From GCA-002701455 sp964342575 (GTDB lineage Bacteria; Pseudomonadota; Alphaproteobacteria; Thalassobaculales; Thalassobaculaceae), in contig CAYFGZ010000005.1 of NCBI GenBank assembly GCA_964342575.1, positions 5,708 to 69,707 of the forward strand: a stretch of 64,000 nt of DNA, read 5' to 3'. This document shows positions 1-8,221 of this stretch, piece after piece (positions within the stretch are counted from its first letter, which is position 1; every line of letters starts with the position of its first letter). The notes under the pieces are model-generated. The model was given only the letters and a program-made list of their open reading frames with translations. It was not told where the DNA came from and ran no database searches. Position numbers and translations under genes: made by a program.

Positions 1-1165
1 CCGCCTCTTCTTTTTTGTTACGGCGTTGTTCGTGTTTATCAATGGCGTCCTGAACGGCGGCGGCAGCTTTCCCAATAAAAACGTCACGATTTTCATAGCT
101 GTAATTATAGCTAGCCTCCCGCAGGCCATTAAGGTCTTGGAAGTGTGGGGCGACATATCGTGACATGAGCTCGTAATGACGTTTTGTCGCCTCCCAGTTG
201 GCCCAATTGTGAGCCAATTCCAGATAAGCACCAAACCCTCCAGTCCCTGTCTGAAGCTTCTTAATATAATCTATTGCGTCGTCAGGCGTACCAATGCAGG
301 CCATATTGTTTTCCATTAGGTAGCTCGCTGCATTATCGATATCGTCGGGGACAATTGGGAAGGTGGCAATTTCCCGAAAATATTTAGCGAACTCTTCAAT
401 ACCAAATTTTACGTTCTCAAGTGCTTGTTCCCTGGTATCAGCTATGTGGGCCAATGTTACAACTCTCCAATTGTCGCGGCTAACGGTTTTACCATTTTCT
501 TGCGCGGTCTCCTCGCAAATCTTCCAATTGTTAGCATGATGCTGCAGCGCTTCATCAGAAGTACCACCAATTGAAAGCATGCCGAGACCATGTTTGCCCG
601 CAGCTAATGCTCCCGAGGGAGAGCGAGCACAGGCTACAGCCATCTCAATATGTGGTCGAGTATAACATGAAAGTTGTATCTGGGCTTCTCGTAGCTCAAA
701 CCACTCGGTTTTTTCAGTTACTACCTCGCCATTCAATAATGGCATTATCACGTCTAGTGCTTCGTTCATCCGGTCCCTTTGACTCGCGGGGTCGATCCCC
801 ATCCGAAACGCATCTCCAACCAAGGCGCCGGGTCCCACGCCAAACATTGCTCGTCCTTTAGACTGATGGTCTAACTGAATCATGCGGTCTACGGTCATGA
901 AAGGGTGATGATAGGGCAGTGATACAACGCCCGACCCGATCCGAATATTTTTTGTGCGTTCGAAGGCGGCGGCCATAAAAACTTCGGGGGAAGCAATGAT
1001 CTCAAAGCCACCAGAATGATGTTCTCCTATCCACGCTTCGTCGTAGCCTAGGTGATCGAGATGTTCAACCAACTCGAAATCCCGTTCTATGGCATTTGTT
1101 GGGTTTTCGTCTAATGCATGGAATGGCGCCAGGAAAATACCGAAGCGCATGCGACTATTTAACAT
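1..1165 (-). CDS. LLM-class flavin-dependent monooxygenase (3' end off window)
   Basis: Read directly on the minus strand; the frame stays open to the left edge, so the C-terminus is missing (at least 388 residues present). The protein begins MLNSRMRFGIFLAPFH, the usual N-terminus of bacterial luciferase-like (LLM) flavin monooxygenases, and continues with GEHHSGGFEIIASPEVF and a GVGPGALVGDAFRMG stretch, both typical of long-chain alkane/LadA- and LuxA-like members that use reduced FMN and O2. Start chosen at 1165 because GGGAGG lies 7 nt upstream; an internal ATG at 1150 is the alternative. It precedes no partner on its strand within the window. The substrate cannot be read from sequence. 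Confidence 0.85.
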   Translation of the reverse strand, partial: MLNSRMRFGIFLAPFHALDENPTNAIERDFELVEHLDHLGYDEAWIGEHHSGGFEIIASPEVFMAAAFERTKNIRIGSGVVSLPYHHPFMTVDRMIQLDHQSKGRAMFGVGPGALVGDAFRMGIDPASQRDRMNEALDVIMPLLNGEVVTEKTEWFELREAQIQLSCYTRPHIEMAVACARSPSGALAAGKHGLGMLSIGGTSDEALQHHANNWKICEETAQENGKTVSRDNWRVVTLAHIADTREQALENVKFGIEEFAKYFREIATFPIVPDDIDNAASYLMENNMACIGTPDDAIDYIKKLQTGTGGFGAYLELAHNWANWEATKRHYELMSRYVAPHFQDLNGLREASYNYSYENRDVFIGKAAAAVQDAIDKHEQRRNKKEEA

Positions 1166-1303
1166 CCGTTAGCCTCCCTGTATTCAGATTATCACTCTAG
1201 CATAGCCTTTATAGGGTTATTATACAAAATAAGTGGACAAATCGGACCACGGAAGCATATACAGGATTGGCCTTTAAAACTCTCTATAAATTAATCGCAC
1301 AAA

Positions 1304-2185
1304 TTATCTGGATCTTAAATTTAAAAGTAGCGCTGAGATGATCAAACTAACTGCCAGTAGCTCATGTAAACCGATTTTTTCTCCAAGTACAAGCGCGCTG
1401 GCGAAAAGTCCTACAATGGGGACTGCTAGCGTACCAAGTCCCGACACCGAGGCGGGAAAGATATTCAATACCCGGAACCATGCAAAGTATGCGACTACAT
1501 TAGCGACCAATATTAGGAATATAAAGCTAAGCCAGACATCCGAATTTAACTTTGACCACTCAGTTTTTTGACCTAATAGAAGCCACAATGGGATTACTGG
1601 AATGGCACCTAAGGTTAATTGCCAACCAGCTATCACTGTAGGATCGTTACTCCAAGTTCGGCGTTTCATCCAAACTGTACCCAAACCAAAGGAGATGGCC
1701 CCAATAAGTGTGCAACAAGCTCCCAGATAAGCAGTTTGGAGTTCATGAAAATCTTGATTTATCAAAACGATTAATCCGATTAGCCCTAGAGAAAGCGCTG
1801 AAACCCGCTTTAAATTAGGTATTTCTCCCAATAAGGGCCAAGCAAACATCATTGCCCAAAGAGGCATAGTGTAAACGATTACAACCGTTCGACCAGCACT
1901 GAAGTAATGTACGCCTAGTGTCATCCCGATCTGAAAAATAGTCATATTTAGAACGGCTGCGAAAGTTAGATCGGCCCAATCTTTTCGAGGAACACGCACT
2001 GTCTTTTTTGTTATGGCGGCGAGGAGCAAAAGTAATACTCCTCCAAATCCCATTATGAGGAGCCTGCTAGTCCAAACATCTATGCCTTGGAGTGTAATCT
2101 TTGTAGCAGGATAACTAAACCCCCAGCAAAACCATACAATGACGAGAAATATAAAACCCAATCGTTGGGGGCTGCTTTGAATCAT
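1304..2185 (-). CDS. EamA/DMT-family transporter
   Basis: A 293-residue, very hydrophobic protein with about ten membrane segments in two homologous halves, the layout of the drug/metabolite transporter (EamA) family in the inner membrane. The first half contains FCWGFSYPATKITLQG and the second LGTLAVPIVGLFASAL, both family-typical. Its ATG overlaps the TGA of the upstream RutA-like monooxygenase gene in an ATGA tetranucleotide, so the two are translationally coupled. That coupling suggests it moves the substrate or product of that oxygenase, but the direction and cargo are inference. Family certain, specificity unknown. Confidence 0.88.
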   Translation of the reverse strand: MIQSSPQRLGFIFLVIVWFCWGFSYPATKITLQGIDVWTSRLLIMGFGGVLLLLLAAITKKTVRVPRKDWADLTFAAVLNMTIFQIGMTLGVHYFSAGRTVVIVYTMPLWAMMFAWPLLGEIPNLKRVSALSLGLIGLIVLINQDFHELQTAYLGACCTLIGAISFGLGTVWMKRRTWSNDPTVIAGWQLTLGAIPVIPLWLLLGQKTEWSKLNSDVWLSFIFLILVANVVAYFAWFRVLNIFPASVSGLGTLAVPIVGLFASALVLGEKIGLHELLAVSLIISALLLNLRSR

Positions 2186-3300
2186 CTTCTGTTCGGTTCA
2201 AAGGATAATCGGAGACCCGCTTGTTCCATGAGGGGCAGTACTTTTTCAATCCAGTATTTTGCCTCGTTTAGGTAATCGACCCAAGATAATAAAACTCCGT
2301 CTACCCCCATGGTTGATAGGGTTTGCATGGTGGATACAATTTGATCCGGTGTTCCCACGAGCGGATAGCCGCCGTGTCCCGCCTTAAAATGATATTTAAA
2401 GTCCTCAAGTACTGAAGGTTCGAGAGTTTGAGATTGTACGCCAAAGATATCCAACATATTTTTGACGGCGATATTATCCCCTTTTTCGATTACATAGTGT
2501 TGGAGATACTCTTTGGCCTCCCTTTCACTGTCCCTGCAAACAACATATCCATGTATCCAGCATTGTGACGACCTCCCCACATCTGCAGCAAGCATTTTCA
2601 GATTATGAATTTGCATTATGTCGCTGTCTTTGCTCTTTTGCCTCAACATCACAAAATTCATATCCGCATGTTTCGCAGAAAAGTTTTGACCTTGCGGAGA
2701 AGACCCAGCATTCATTATTGGCGGGCGGGGTGTTTGAACGGGTTTTGGTTGGCTCCAAAGCCCTTTTCCGAAAAAAAAATTCCCATCAAAATCGAAGGCG
2801 TTATCTTCAGTCCATAACCGTTTCACTAAATCAGTCCATTCGGCTAAGTATTGGTATCGGTCTTCGTGTGCACGCCACTCCGTATTGAACATTTCGAATT
2901 CATTCTTAAACCAACCTGCAACAAGGTTGATTGCGAACCGGCCATTTGAGATGTGATCCACAGTTGCCGCCATTTTAGCTGCCGCCACAGGGTGTATTAG
3001 CGGCGCATGTATAGTTGCAAATACAGTGCAATATTGTGTAATGGCTCCTATTCCGGACGCCCAAGTAAAACTCTCAAAAGTGCGGTTATTAAAGTTAGTT
3101 TCCCCACCGTAACCTTTCCATCTTCCCACAGGAAGGAGTACTTCCATTCCGGATTGATCTACCAGTCTGGCGAGCTTTGCATTGTCTTCCCAAGTCATTG
3201 GCCAAGCATTTTTGGCTGTTGTGACAGTAGAGCCATGTGAACAATTAAAAGCCATTACGCCTAGCTTCATAACGTTATCGCTGTAAAGTGCATTCTTCAT
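2182..3300 (-). CDS. RutA-like flavin-dependent monooxygenase
   Basis: A 372-residue LLM-fold protein that resembles RutA (pyrimidine oxygenase) and the dimethylsulfone monooxygenases rather than the luciferase-like genes elsewhere in the window. Shared landmarks are a GGETNFNNRTFESFTW segment near residue 65, AAKMAATVDHISNGRFAINL near residue 110, a following AGWFKNEFEMF, and GVDGVLLSWVDYLNEA near the C-terminus. Such enzymes use FMNH2 supplied by a separate reductase to cleave ring amides or C-S bonds; no reductase gene is adjacent. ATG at 3300 is used; ATG at 3270 (MKLGVMAF) matches relatives equally well, and neither has a strong ribosome site. Coupled to the downstream EamA transporter by a 4-nt overlap. 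Confidence 0.85.
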   Translation of the reverse strand: MKNALYSDNVMKLGVMAFNCSHGSTVTTAKNAWPMTWEDNAKLARLVDQSGMEVLLPVGRWKGYGGETNFNNRTFESFTWASGIGAITQYCTVFATIHAPLIHPVAAAKMAATVDHISNGRFAINLVAGWFKNEFEMFNTEWRAHEDRYQYLAEWTDLVKRLWTEDNAFDFDGNFFFGKGLWSQPKPVQTPRPPIMNAGSSPQGQNFSAKHADMNFVMLRQKSKDSDIMQIHNLKMLAADVGRSSQCWIHGYVVCRDSEREAKEYLQHYVIEKGDNIAVKNMLDIFGVQSQTLEPSVLEDFKYHFKAGHGGYPLVGTPDQIVSTMQTLSTMGVDGVLLSWVDYLNEAKYWIEKVLPLMEQAGLRLSFEPNRR

Positions 3301-3379
3301 GTTCTTAGGTTATGCCCATAACGGTTTTTCATCTACCACAATTATTACTTGAAGATTTAATGAGTACCATTTTCCATGT

Positions 3380-3409
3380 TTGTACCGCAGATTTTTGCTA
3401 TGGTATAGT
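3380..3409 (+). promoter_or_regulatory. Possible extended -10 promoter for the DUF2000 gene
   Basis: TGGTATAGT at 3401-3409 is an extended -10 element; TTGTAC at 3380-3385 is a weak -35 with an 18-nt spacer. It would give an approximately 125-nt leader before the start at 3543. Sequence match only. Confidence 0.3.
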
Positions 3410-3482
3410 ATGGGAACGGAGATAAAAAAACTGTTTATTTGTTATACGAATTTGGTTGTGTGATAGGATGGTGGGAGGGACA

Positions 3483-3500
3483 AACCAGCGTAAGCTGGTT
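3483..3500 (+). promoter_or_regulatory. Leader stem-loop upstream of the DUF2000 gene
   Basis: A perfect 7-bp stem (AACCAGC with GCTGGTT) closed by a GTAA tetraloop of the GNRA class, 42 nt upstream of the start at 3543. It is followed by no T-run, so it is not a terminator. It may stabilise the 5' leader or be part of a larger fold; no riboswitch class was recognised. Confidence 0.3.
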
Positions 3501-3542
3501 CGCATAATATAATCTCTGATCAATTTTTGGAAAAAATAAAAC

Positions 3543-3953
3543 ATGGAATTTGATACTAAAATAGCTGTCGTAGTCTGTGACGATTTAGCCGTTTGGCAAA
3601 AACTAAATGTAACGGCTTTTCTGACATCTGGGATAGTCGGTCAGGATGGGTCTTTGATAGGCCAGGAGTATACGGACGCTTCGGACAATAGATATGCCCC
3701 TATGCTCGTTCAGCCGGTGATTATCCTAACCTGCGATCGCAGTAAGCTAAAGACTATATACAGTCGTGGTATGGACCGCGGGGTTGGGTTTTGTTTATAT
3801 ATAGAGGACATGTTTGCCACTGGGTATGATGCGGCTAACCGTGAAACTGTTCGGACCTGGAAGCCTGAAGAATTACCAATTGTTGGGTTAGCTTTGCGGG
3901 AACATCGGAAGTTAGTAGATAAAATTGTCAAGGGCGCAAAGATGCACCCGTAG
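3543..3953 (+). CDS. DUF2000 family protein
   Basis: A 136-residue soluble protein beginning MEFDTKIAVVVCDDLAVWQK and carrying the DUF2000-type stretches KLNVTAFLTSGIVG and PMLVQPVIILTCD. DUF2000 proteins share a peptidyl-tRNA-hydrolase-II-like fold but have no established reaction. It is the first gene of a short unit with the RidA gene 16 nt downstream, preceded by a roughly 125-nt leader with a stem-loop. Only a weak GGAAAA ribosome site is present. The pairing with RidA suggests a role in handling reactive enamine/imine or amino-acid intermediates, which is inference from neighbourhood only. Confidence 0.75.
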   Translation: MEFDTKIAVVVCDDLAVWQKLNVTAFLTSGIVGQDGSLIGQEYTDASDNRYAPMLVQPVIILTCDRSKLKTIYSRGMDRGVGFCLYIEDMFATGYDAANRETVRTWKPEELPIVGLALREHRKLVDKIVKGAKMHP

Positions 3954-3969
3954 GGAATGGGAAGAAAAA

Positions 3970-4431
3970 ATGGACGCAGAGACACGCATAAAAGAATTAG
4001 GAATAATACTACCTCCTTCGTCGGCTCCTGCAGGGTCATATGCCAAGGTAGTAGTGTTGGATGGTTTCGCTCATTTGTCGGGGCAGGGCCCACGGGATGA
4101 GAACGGCAGGCCATTAGGTGGGCAGGTCCCAACAGACCTTAGTATCGATGAGGCAGCGTTGGCTGCTCGGAATGTGGGATTATATACTCTCGCAGCGTTG
4201 AAGGAAGAGATTGGTCTCCTAAGCAGAGTTGCCCGGGTTGTGAGAACGTTTGGAATGGTAAACGCGGCTCATGGCTTCACTGATCATCCTAAAGTGATAG
4301 ATGGGTTTTCAAATTTAATGATAGAAGTATTTGGCGAGGCTGGTCGCGGAGCGCGCTCAGCTGTTGGTATGAGCTCTTTGCCATTTAACATACCTGTTGA
4401 GGTTGAAATGACCGTTAAACTTCAGGACTAA
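3970..4431 (+). CDS. RidA/YjgF-YER057c-UK114 family protein
   Basis: A 153-residue RidA-superfamily protein of the longer subgroup that begins RIKELGIILPP. RidA proteins hydrolyse reactive enamine/imine intermediates, using a conserved arginine near the C-terminus; here it sits in GARSAVGMSSLPF, and the closing VEVEMTVKL strand is also present. Start placed at ATG 3970, with GGGAAG upstream; an upstream in-frame ATG at 3925 would add 15 non-conserved residues inside the DUF2000 gene. It closely resembles in layout the RidA gene at 51247. Likely co-transcribed with the DUF2000 gene. Confidence 0.85.
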   Translation: MDAETRIKELGIILPPSSAPAGSYAKVVVLDGFAHLSGQGPRDENGRPLGGQVPTDLSIDEAALAARNVGLYTLAALKEEIGLLSRVARVVRTFGMVNAAHGFTDHPKVIDGFSNLMIEVFGEAGRGARSAVGMSSLPFNIPVEVEMTVKLQD

Positions 4432-4471
4432 CCCGGCCATACTGTATCGAATATCTTCTGTGAAAACTCTT

Positions 4472-5419
4472 TTAATCCAAAATTATTTTATTGTTCCGTA
4501 ATCGTTCTCTATAGAGTGTGTAAAGTCCCGCACTAACAATTAAAACCATACCAAAGACGCCACCTGGTTTTGGGAACTCATTCCATAATATAAAACCCAG
4601 CAATACCGACAAGGGTAACGCTATATACTCAAACGGTGCTATCAGATTAGCTTGCGCCAGGCGATAGGATTGACTTAAAAGGTAACTTCCGAAGCCGCTG
4701 AGTATACCACAGCAAATAAAAATCCATACGTCATCAACAGCGGGAATAGTCCATGCTCTTAAAAGAAAATCAAGGCTGGCGTGGCCGGTGACAGCGAATC
4801 TTCCGTCGCCAATAATTGCCCAGACTACAACACACGTAACAATCATGGTGCATTGCATGTAAAAGCTCATTGTCGAGGCTTTGTCGGTCGCTCCAATTTT
4901 TCTGGTTAACATCTGCATAGATGCATATGAAAATGCTGCTGCTAAAGGCAGAAAGCTAGCCCAGTTAAATATATCTTCACTGGGCCGGAGCATGAACCCT
5001 ACTCCCGCCAGTCCAACGATTACCGCCGACCATCTTCTTGCACCAACCTGTTCACCAAGAATTGGGATGGATAGGATTGTAATTAACAGGGGTGCTACAA
5101 AAAAAAGTGCAATTGCTTCTGCGTAAGGCATAGAGGCTACGGCCATAAAGAGAGTGAGGTTCGCTAAAATTAGCAAGGTGGCTCGGAGTAACTGCCAGCC
5201 CAAATTACGCGTCTTCAATAAGACAAAGCCACCTTCAATTTTAATCAACAAGAAAACGATAGTTAAGCCTATAAGACTGCGAATTAACATTATTAGGTGC
5301 AGTGCATAGTCTGGGCTTAACCATTTTACGGCACAATCTTGAAGAGTAACAACCAGCATTCCCAACAAAATGCAATAGATGCCGTTTACGTTGTTATTGC
5401 CTGGCGATTCCTCATGCAT
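4472..5419 (-). CDS. EamA/DMT-family transporter
   Basis: A roughly 315-residue membrane protein with ten predicted helices in two EamA repeats; FVAPLLITILSIPILGEQVG marks the end of the first repeat and APFEYIALPLSVLLGFILW the second, a signature of the RhaT/YdcZ-like exporters. ATG at 5419 is preferred over the TTG at 5428; neither has a clear ribosome-binding site. It faces the RidA gene tail to tail, with 40 nt between stops, and has no obvious operon partner. Cargo unknown. Confidence 0.85.
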   Translation of the reverse strand: MHEESPGNNNVNGIYCILLGMLVVTLQDCAVKWLSPDYALHLIMLIRSLIGLTIVFLLIKIEGGFVLLKTRNLGWQLLRATLLILANLTLFMAVASMPYAEAIALFFVAPLLITILSIPILGEQVGARRWSAVIVGLAGVGFMLRPSEDIFNWASFLPLAAAFSYASMQMLTRKIGATDKASTMSFYMQCTMIVTCVVVWAIIGDGRFAVTGHASLDFLLRAWTIPAVDDVWIFICCGILSGFGSYLLSQSYRLAQANLIAPFEYIALPLSVLLGFILWNEFPKPGGVFGMVLIVSAGLYTLYRERLRNNKIILD

Positions 5420-5663
5420 ATTTGGCAAACTCGATTTGTAGTTGAAGAACTAGATTATGATAAAGCAGAGTCGATATTTCTACGATACTATCTAAAAGAA
5501 CACATGCCTATCCCTACAAACGAATTCGAACACCTGTTTTTCCTCATAAATACATAAGTCTGATATAAAGCAAAAGCGAGTGTGTTTCAGGAACCATGAT
5601 GTCGACCTTTTCTTGATATACAGGCAGACTGTTTTGAGTTCAGTCTAAAGGGGGAGTTATGAT

Positions 5664-6059
5664 ATGTCGTCTGTACGAGAGGAAGGTAGGAAGATTTTAG
5701 CCGAAGCATTAGGAGCAGACTATCTAGAACGAAGAGATTCAAGTACTAATGCGTTTAATGGTCCTTTGCGAGAGTTTTCGGAAACTGCTGCCTTCGGCAT
5801 GGTTTGGAGCCGTCCGGGGCTAGAGAGGAAATTTCGAAGTATGTTATGTCTAGCGATGTTGACTGCGTTGAACAGGCCACATGAACTAGAGCTGCATCTC
5901 ACCAGCGCGATCAACAATGGTTGTTCGGTTGAGGAAATCCGGGAGACCCTATTGCACACTGTGCCCTATTGTGGCATCCCAGCAACATTGGATGCGATAA
6001 AGGTGGCCGAGAAGTTTTTAGAAGAAAAGGGCTTATTGCCAATGGAAGAGGCGAAATAG
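5664..6059 (+). CDS. Carboxymuconolactone decarboxylase-like (AhpD-fold) protein
   Basis: A 131-residue all-helical protein of the carboxymuconolactone-decarboxylase family. The core TALNRPHELELHLTSAINNG, followed by CSVEEIRETLLHTVPYCG, matches the PcaC-like subgroup, which decarboxylates 4-carboxymuconolactone in the protocatechuate branch of the beta-ketoadipate pathway. No other pca gene is nearby, so the true substrate is probably different. The start has a strong GGGGGAG 7 nt upstream, and a 6-bp hairpin (AGACTG/CAGTCT, about 5626-5646) lies in the leader. HyuA follows after 65 nt, and the gene probably opens the hyuAB operon. Confidence 0.85.
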   Translation: MSSVREEGRKILAEALGADYLERRDSSTNAFNGPLREFSETAAFGMVWSRPGLERKFRSMLCLAMLTALNRPHELELHLTSAINNGCSVEEIRETLLHTVPYCGIPATLDAIKVAEKFLEEKGLLPMEEAK

Positions 6060-6124
6060 AGTCATCTATAAAGAAATATCGTTGTATAATGTGGCCATAA
6101 CAAAGCAAAAGCATAGGAGATAGT

Positions 6125-8221
6125 ATGAATTGGCGGGTTGGCGTTGATATTGGTGGTACTTTTACGGATGTTGCGGTTGTAAACGAAAGCAGCGGAACTA
6201 TTGGCGTAGCTAAGGTCTCGTCTACACCGGGGGACTTTGGACTCGCTGTCGTGGAGGCCCTTGAGCAGGCTTTGACGAAGTATGGCATAGAAGCGGATAA
6301 CGTTACATTACTGGCGCACGCTACCACTGTGGTGACAAATGCCATTTTAGAAGAAAAAGGCGCCAAAGTTGGCTTGATTTCAACTCGTGGTTTCCGTGAT
6401 ATTTTAGAACTTCGCCGTTCTGCAAGGGCCGATCTTTATGACCTATTTCAAGACCCTCCCTCTGTTTTAGTTCAAAGACGGAATCGTCTAGAAATTACAG
6501 AACGTGTGGGCTCCGATGGGACAGTTGTCACTCCAATAAATAAAGGAGAGATTGAGCAGCTAATTGTAAAACTCAGAGAATCCAAAGTTGAAGCCGTGGC
6601 CGTATCCTTATTATTTTCTTTTTTGAATGATGAACACGAGGCTTTTCTTGGGGAACAGATTCGTAAAGCATTACCGGAAATTCCGGTCTTTTTGTCCTCG
6701 GAGGTACTTCCAGAGATTCGGGAGTTTGAGCGCACTAGCACGACAGCGATTTGCGCGTACGTAGGTCCTATACTCTCGTCTTATTTGGCACGCCTTAAGG
6801 ATGCTATTATAGCTAAAGGCTTGCCGTCTCCGTATGTAATGGGTTCTGGGGGAGGATTATTTGAGATCGAGGAAAGTCTCAGAATGCCTGCAATGGCAGC
6901 AGAATCGGGTCCAGCGGCGGGCGTTATTGCAGCTGCTTTGGCAGGAAGGCAGATTGGTCAGAACAACTTACTATCGTTCGATATGGGAGGGACAACTGCG
7001 AAAGCAAGCCTGATAAAGGATGGAGTAGTGGAAACAACTCCAGAATATGAGGTTGGAGGTGAGGGTAGCAGTAGTCGATGGCTGAATGGGACAGGGCATC
7101 CTATCAGGGTACCAGTAATTGATTTGGCCGAGGTGAGTGCCGGCGGAGGCAGTATAGCTTGGATTGATCCTGCAGGTTCTCTTAGAGTTGGTCCAAATAG
7201 TGCTGGAGCTAATCCGGGACCAGTTTGTTATGGACAAGGAGGTACCGAACCGACAGTGACCGACGCTAACTTGGTGCTAGGTCGTCTAGATTCACAATCT
7301 CTTTTGGGCGGTGATCTGCCTATCGATTTTGGTCGTGCGAAAAATGCTATTAAAGAAAAAATTGCGAATCCATTGGGTATTTCTATCGAGCAGGCAGCAG
7401 CGTCGATTATTCAAGTTGTCGACAACGCCATGGCCGAGGCACTGAGGATAGTATCTGTCGAACGAGGGCATGATGCTCGAGAGTTTTCGTTAATTTGCTT
7501 TGGCGGGGCCGGTCCTCTACATGCAATTGCTCTAGCCAAAGAATTAGGGGTGCAGGAAGTGGTTGTTCCTCCTATACCGGGCGCTTTTTCGGCGCTTGGG
7601 TTGATTGGCTCCGATATTAGTCGCGATTATGGAAGGACTTTCTTTACCATTTTAGATGAGACTAAGCCGACGGATCTGGAAGCTGGATTTATAAATTTAG
7701 AGGAAGATGCGAGAGACATGCTGCTGAGAACGGGCATTAGCGAAAAGGAGTGGGCACTAGATCGCAGTATTGACCTTCGGTACATTCGGCAAGCTTATGA
7801 GTTAAACGTGAACGTCGTCGATAAGTTCGATGGGGCAGCGTTAAATGATCTAGCGGCCCGTTTTCATGAAAAACACGCACTGACTTATGGCCATGCAAAT
7901 CGAGCTGAACGTATTCAAATTGTGACGTTAAGATTGTCGGCAAGAGCTAGGCTGCCAGGTCTTCAACTTCGGCAAAAAGTGATGAACGATGATGGGGTAG
8001 AAAGTATAAAATCGACTAGGGAAGTCTGGTTCGATAAAGTTGGTAACACGCCCACGACAGTTCATGAAAGGGATTTGCTAATTGCCCAGGAAGGCGTTCC
8101 AGGACCAGCTATAATTGAATCCTTAGATTCGACGATTGTAGTTCCGCCCAATTGGACAGCTTTAATGGATGGGAATGGTTTTATCTTAATTACGGCGAAA
8201 GGGGAGTCGCCCGATGAATGA
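6125..8221 (+). CDS. hyuA: Hydantoinase/oxoprolinase subunit A
   Basis: A 698-residue ATP-dependent amidohydrolase subunit of the HyuA/oxoprolinase/acetone-carboxylase family. The N-terminal VGVDIGGTFTDVAVV is the actin-fold phosphate loop, LLAHATTVVTNAILEEKGA follows at about residue 60, the central LLSFDMGGTTAKASLI is the second nucleotide-binding motif, and FGGAGPLHAIALAKELG lies near residue 460. The A and B subunits together hydrolyse hydantoins, 5-oxoproline or related cyclic amides, or carboxylate ketones, at the cost of ATP. AGGAGA precedes the ATG. The gene overlaps hyuB by 8 nt. The exact substrate cannot be decided between these subfamilies. Confidence 0.93.
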   Translation: MNWRVGVDIGGTFTDVAVVNESSGTIGVAKVSSTPGDFGLAVVEALEQALTKYGIEADNVTLLAHATTVVTNAILEEKGAKVGLISTRGFRDILELRRSARADLYDLFQDPPSVLVQRRNRLEITERVGSDGTVVTPINKGEIEQLIVKLRESKVEAVAVSLLFSFLNDEHEAFLGEQIRKALPEIPVFLSSEVLPEIREFERTSTTAICAYVGPILSSYLARLKDAIIAKGLPSPYVMGSGGGLFEIEESLRMPAMAAESGPAAGVIAAALAGRQIGQNNLLSFDMGGTTAKASLIKDGVVETTPEYEVGGEGSSSRWLNGTGHPIRVPVIDLAEVSAGGGSIAWIDPAGSLRVGPNSAGANPGPVCYGQGGTEPTVTDANLVLGRLDSQSLLGGDLPIDFGRAKNAIKEKIANPLGISIEQAAASIIQVVDNAMAEALRIVSVERGHDAREFSLICFGGAGPLHAIALAKELGVQEVVVPPIPGAFSALGLIGSDISRDYGRTFFTILDETKPTDLEAGFINLEEDARDMLLRTGISEKEWALDRSIDLRYIRQAYELNVNVVDKFDGAALNDLAARFHEKHALTYGHANRAERIQIVTLRLSARARLPGLQLRQKVMNDDGVESIKSTREVWFDKVGNTPTTVHERDLLIAQEGVPGPAIIESLDSTIVVPPNWTALMDGNGFILITAKGESPDE

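Noticed and set aside
5339..5557. 72-codon plus-strand ORF over the EamA 5' end
   Set aside because: Its first third is antisense to the transporter gene and the rest lacks any domain or ribosome site.
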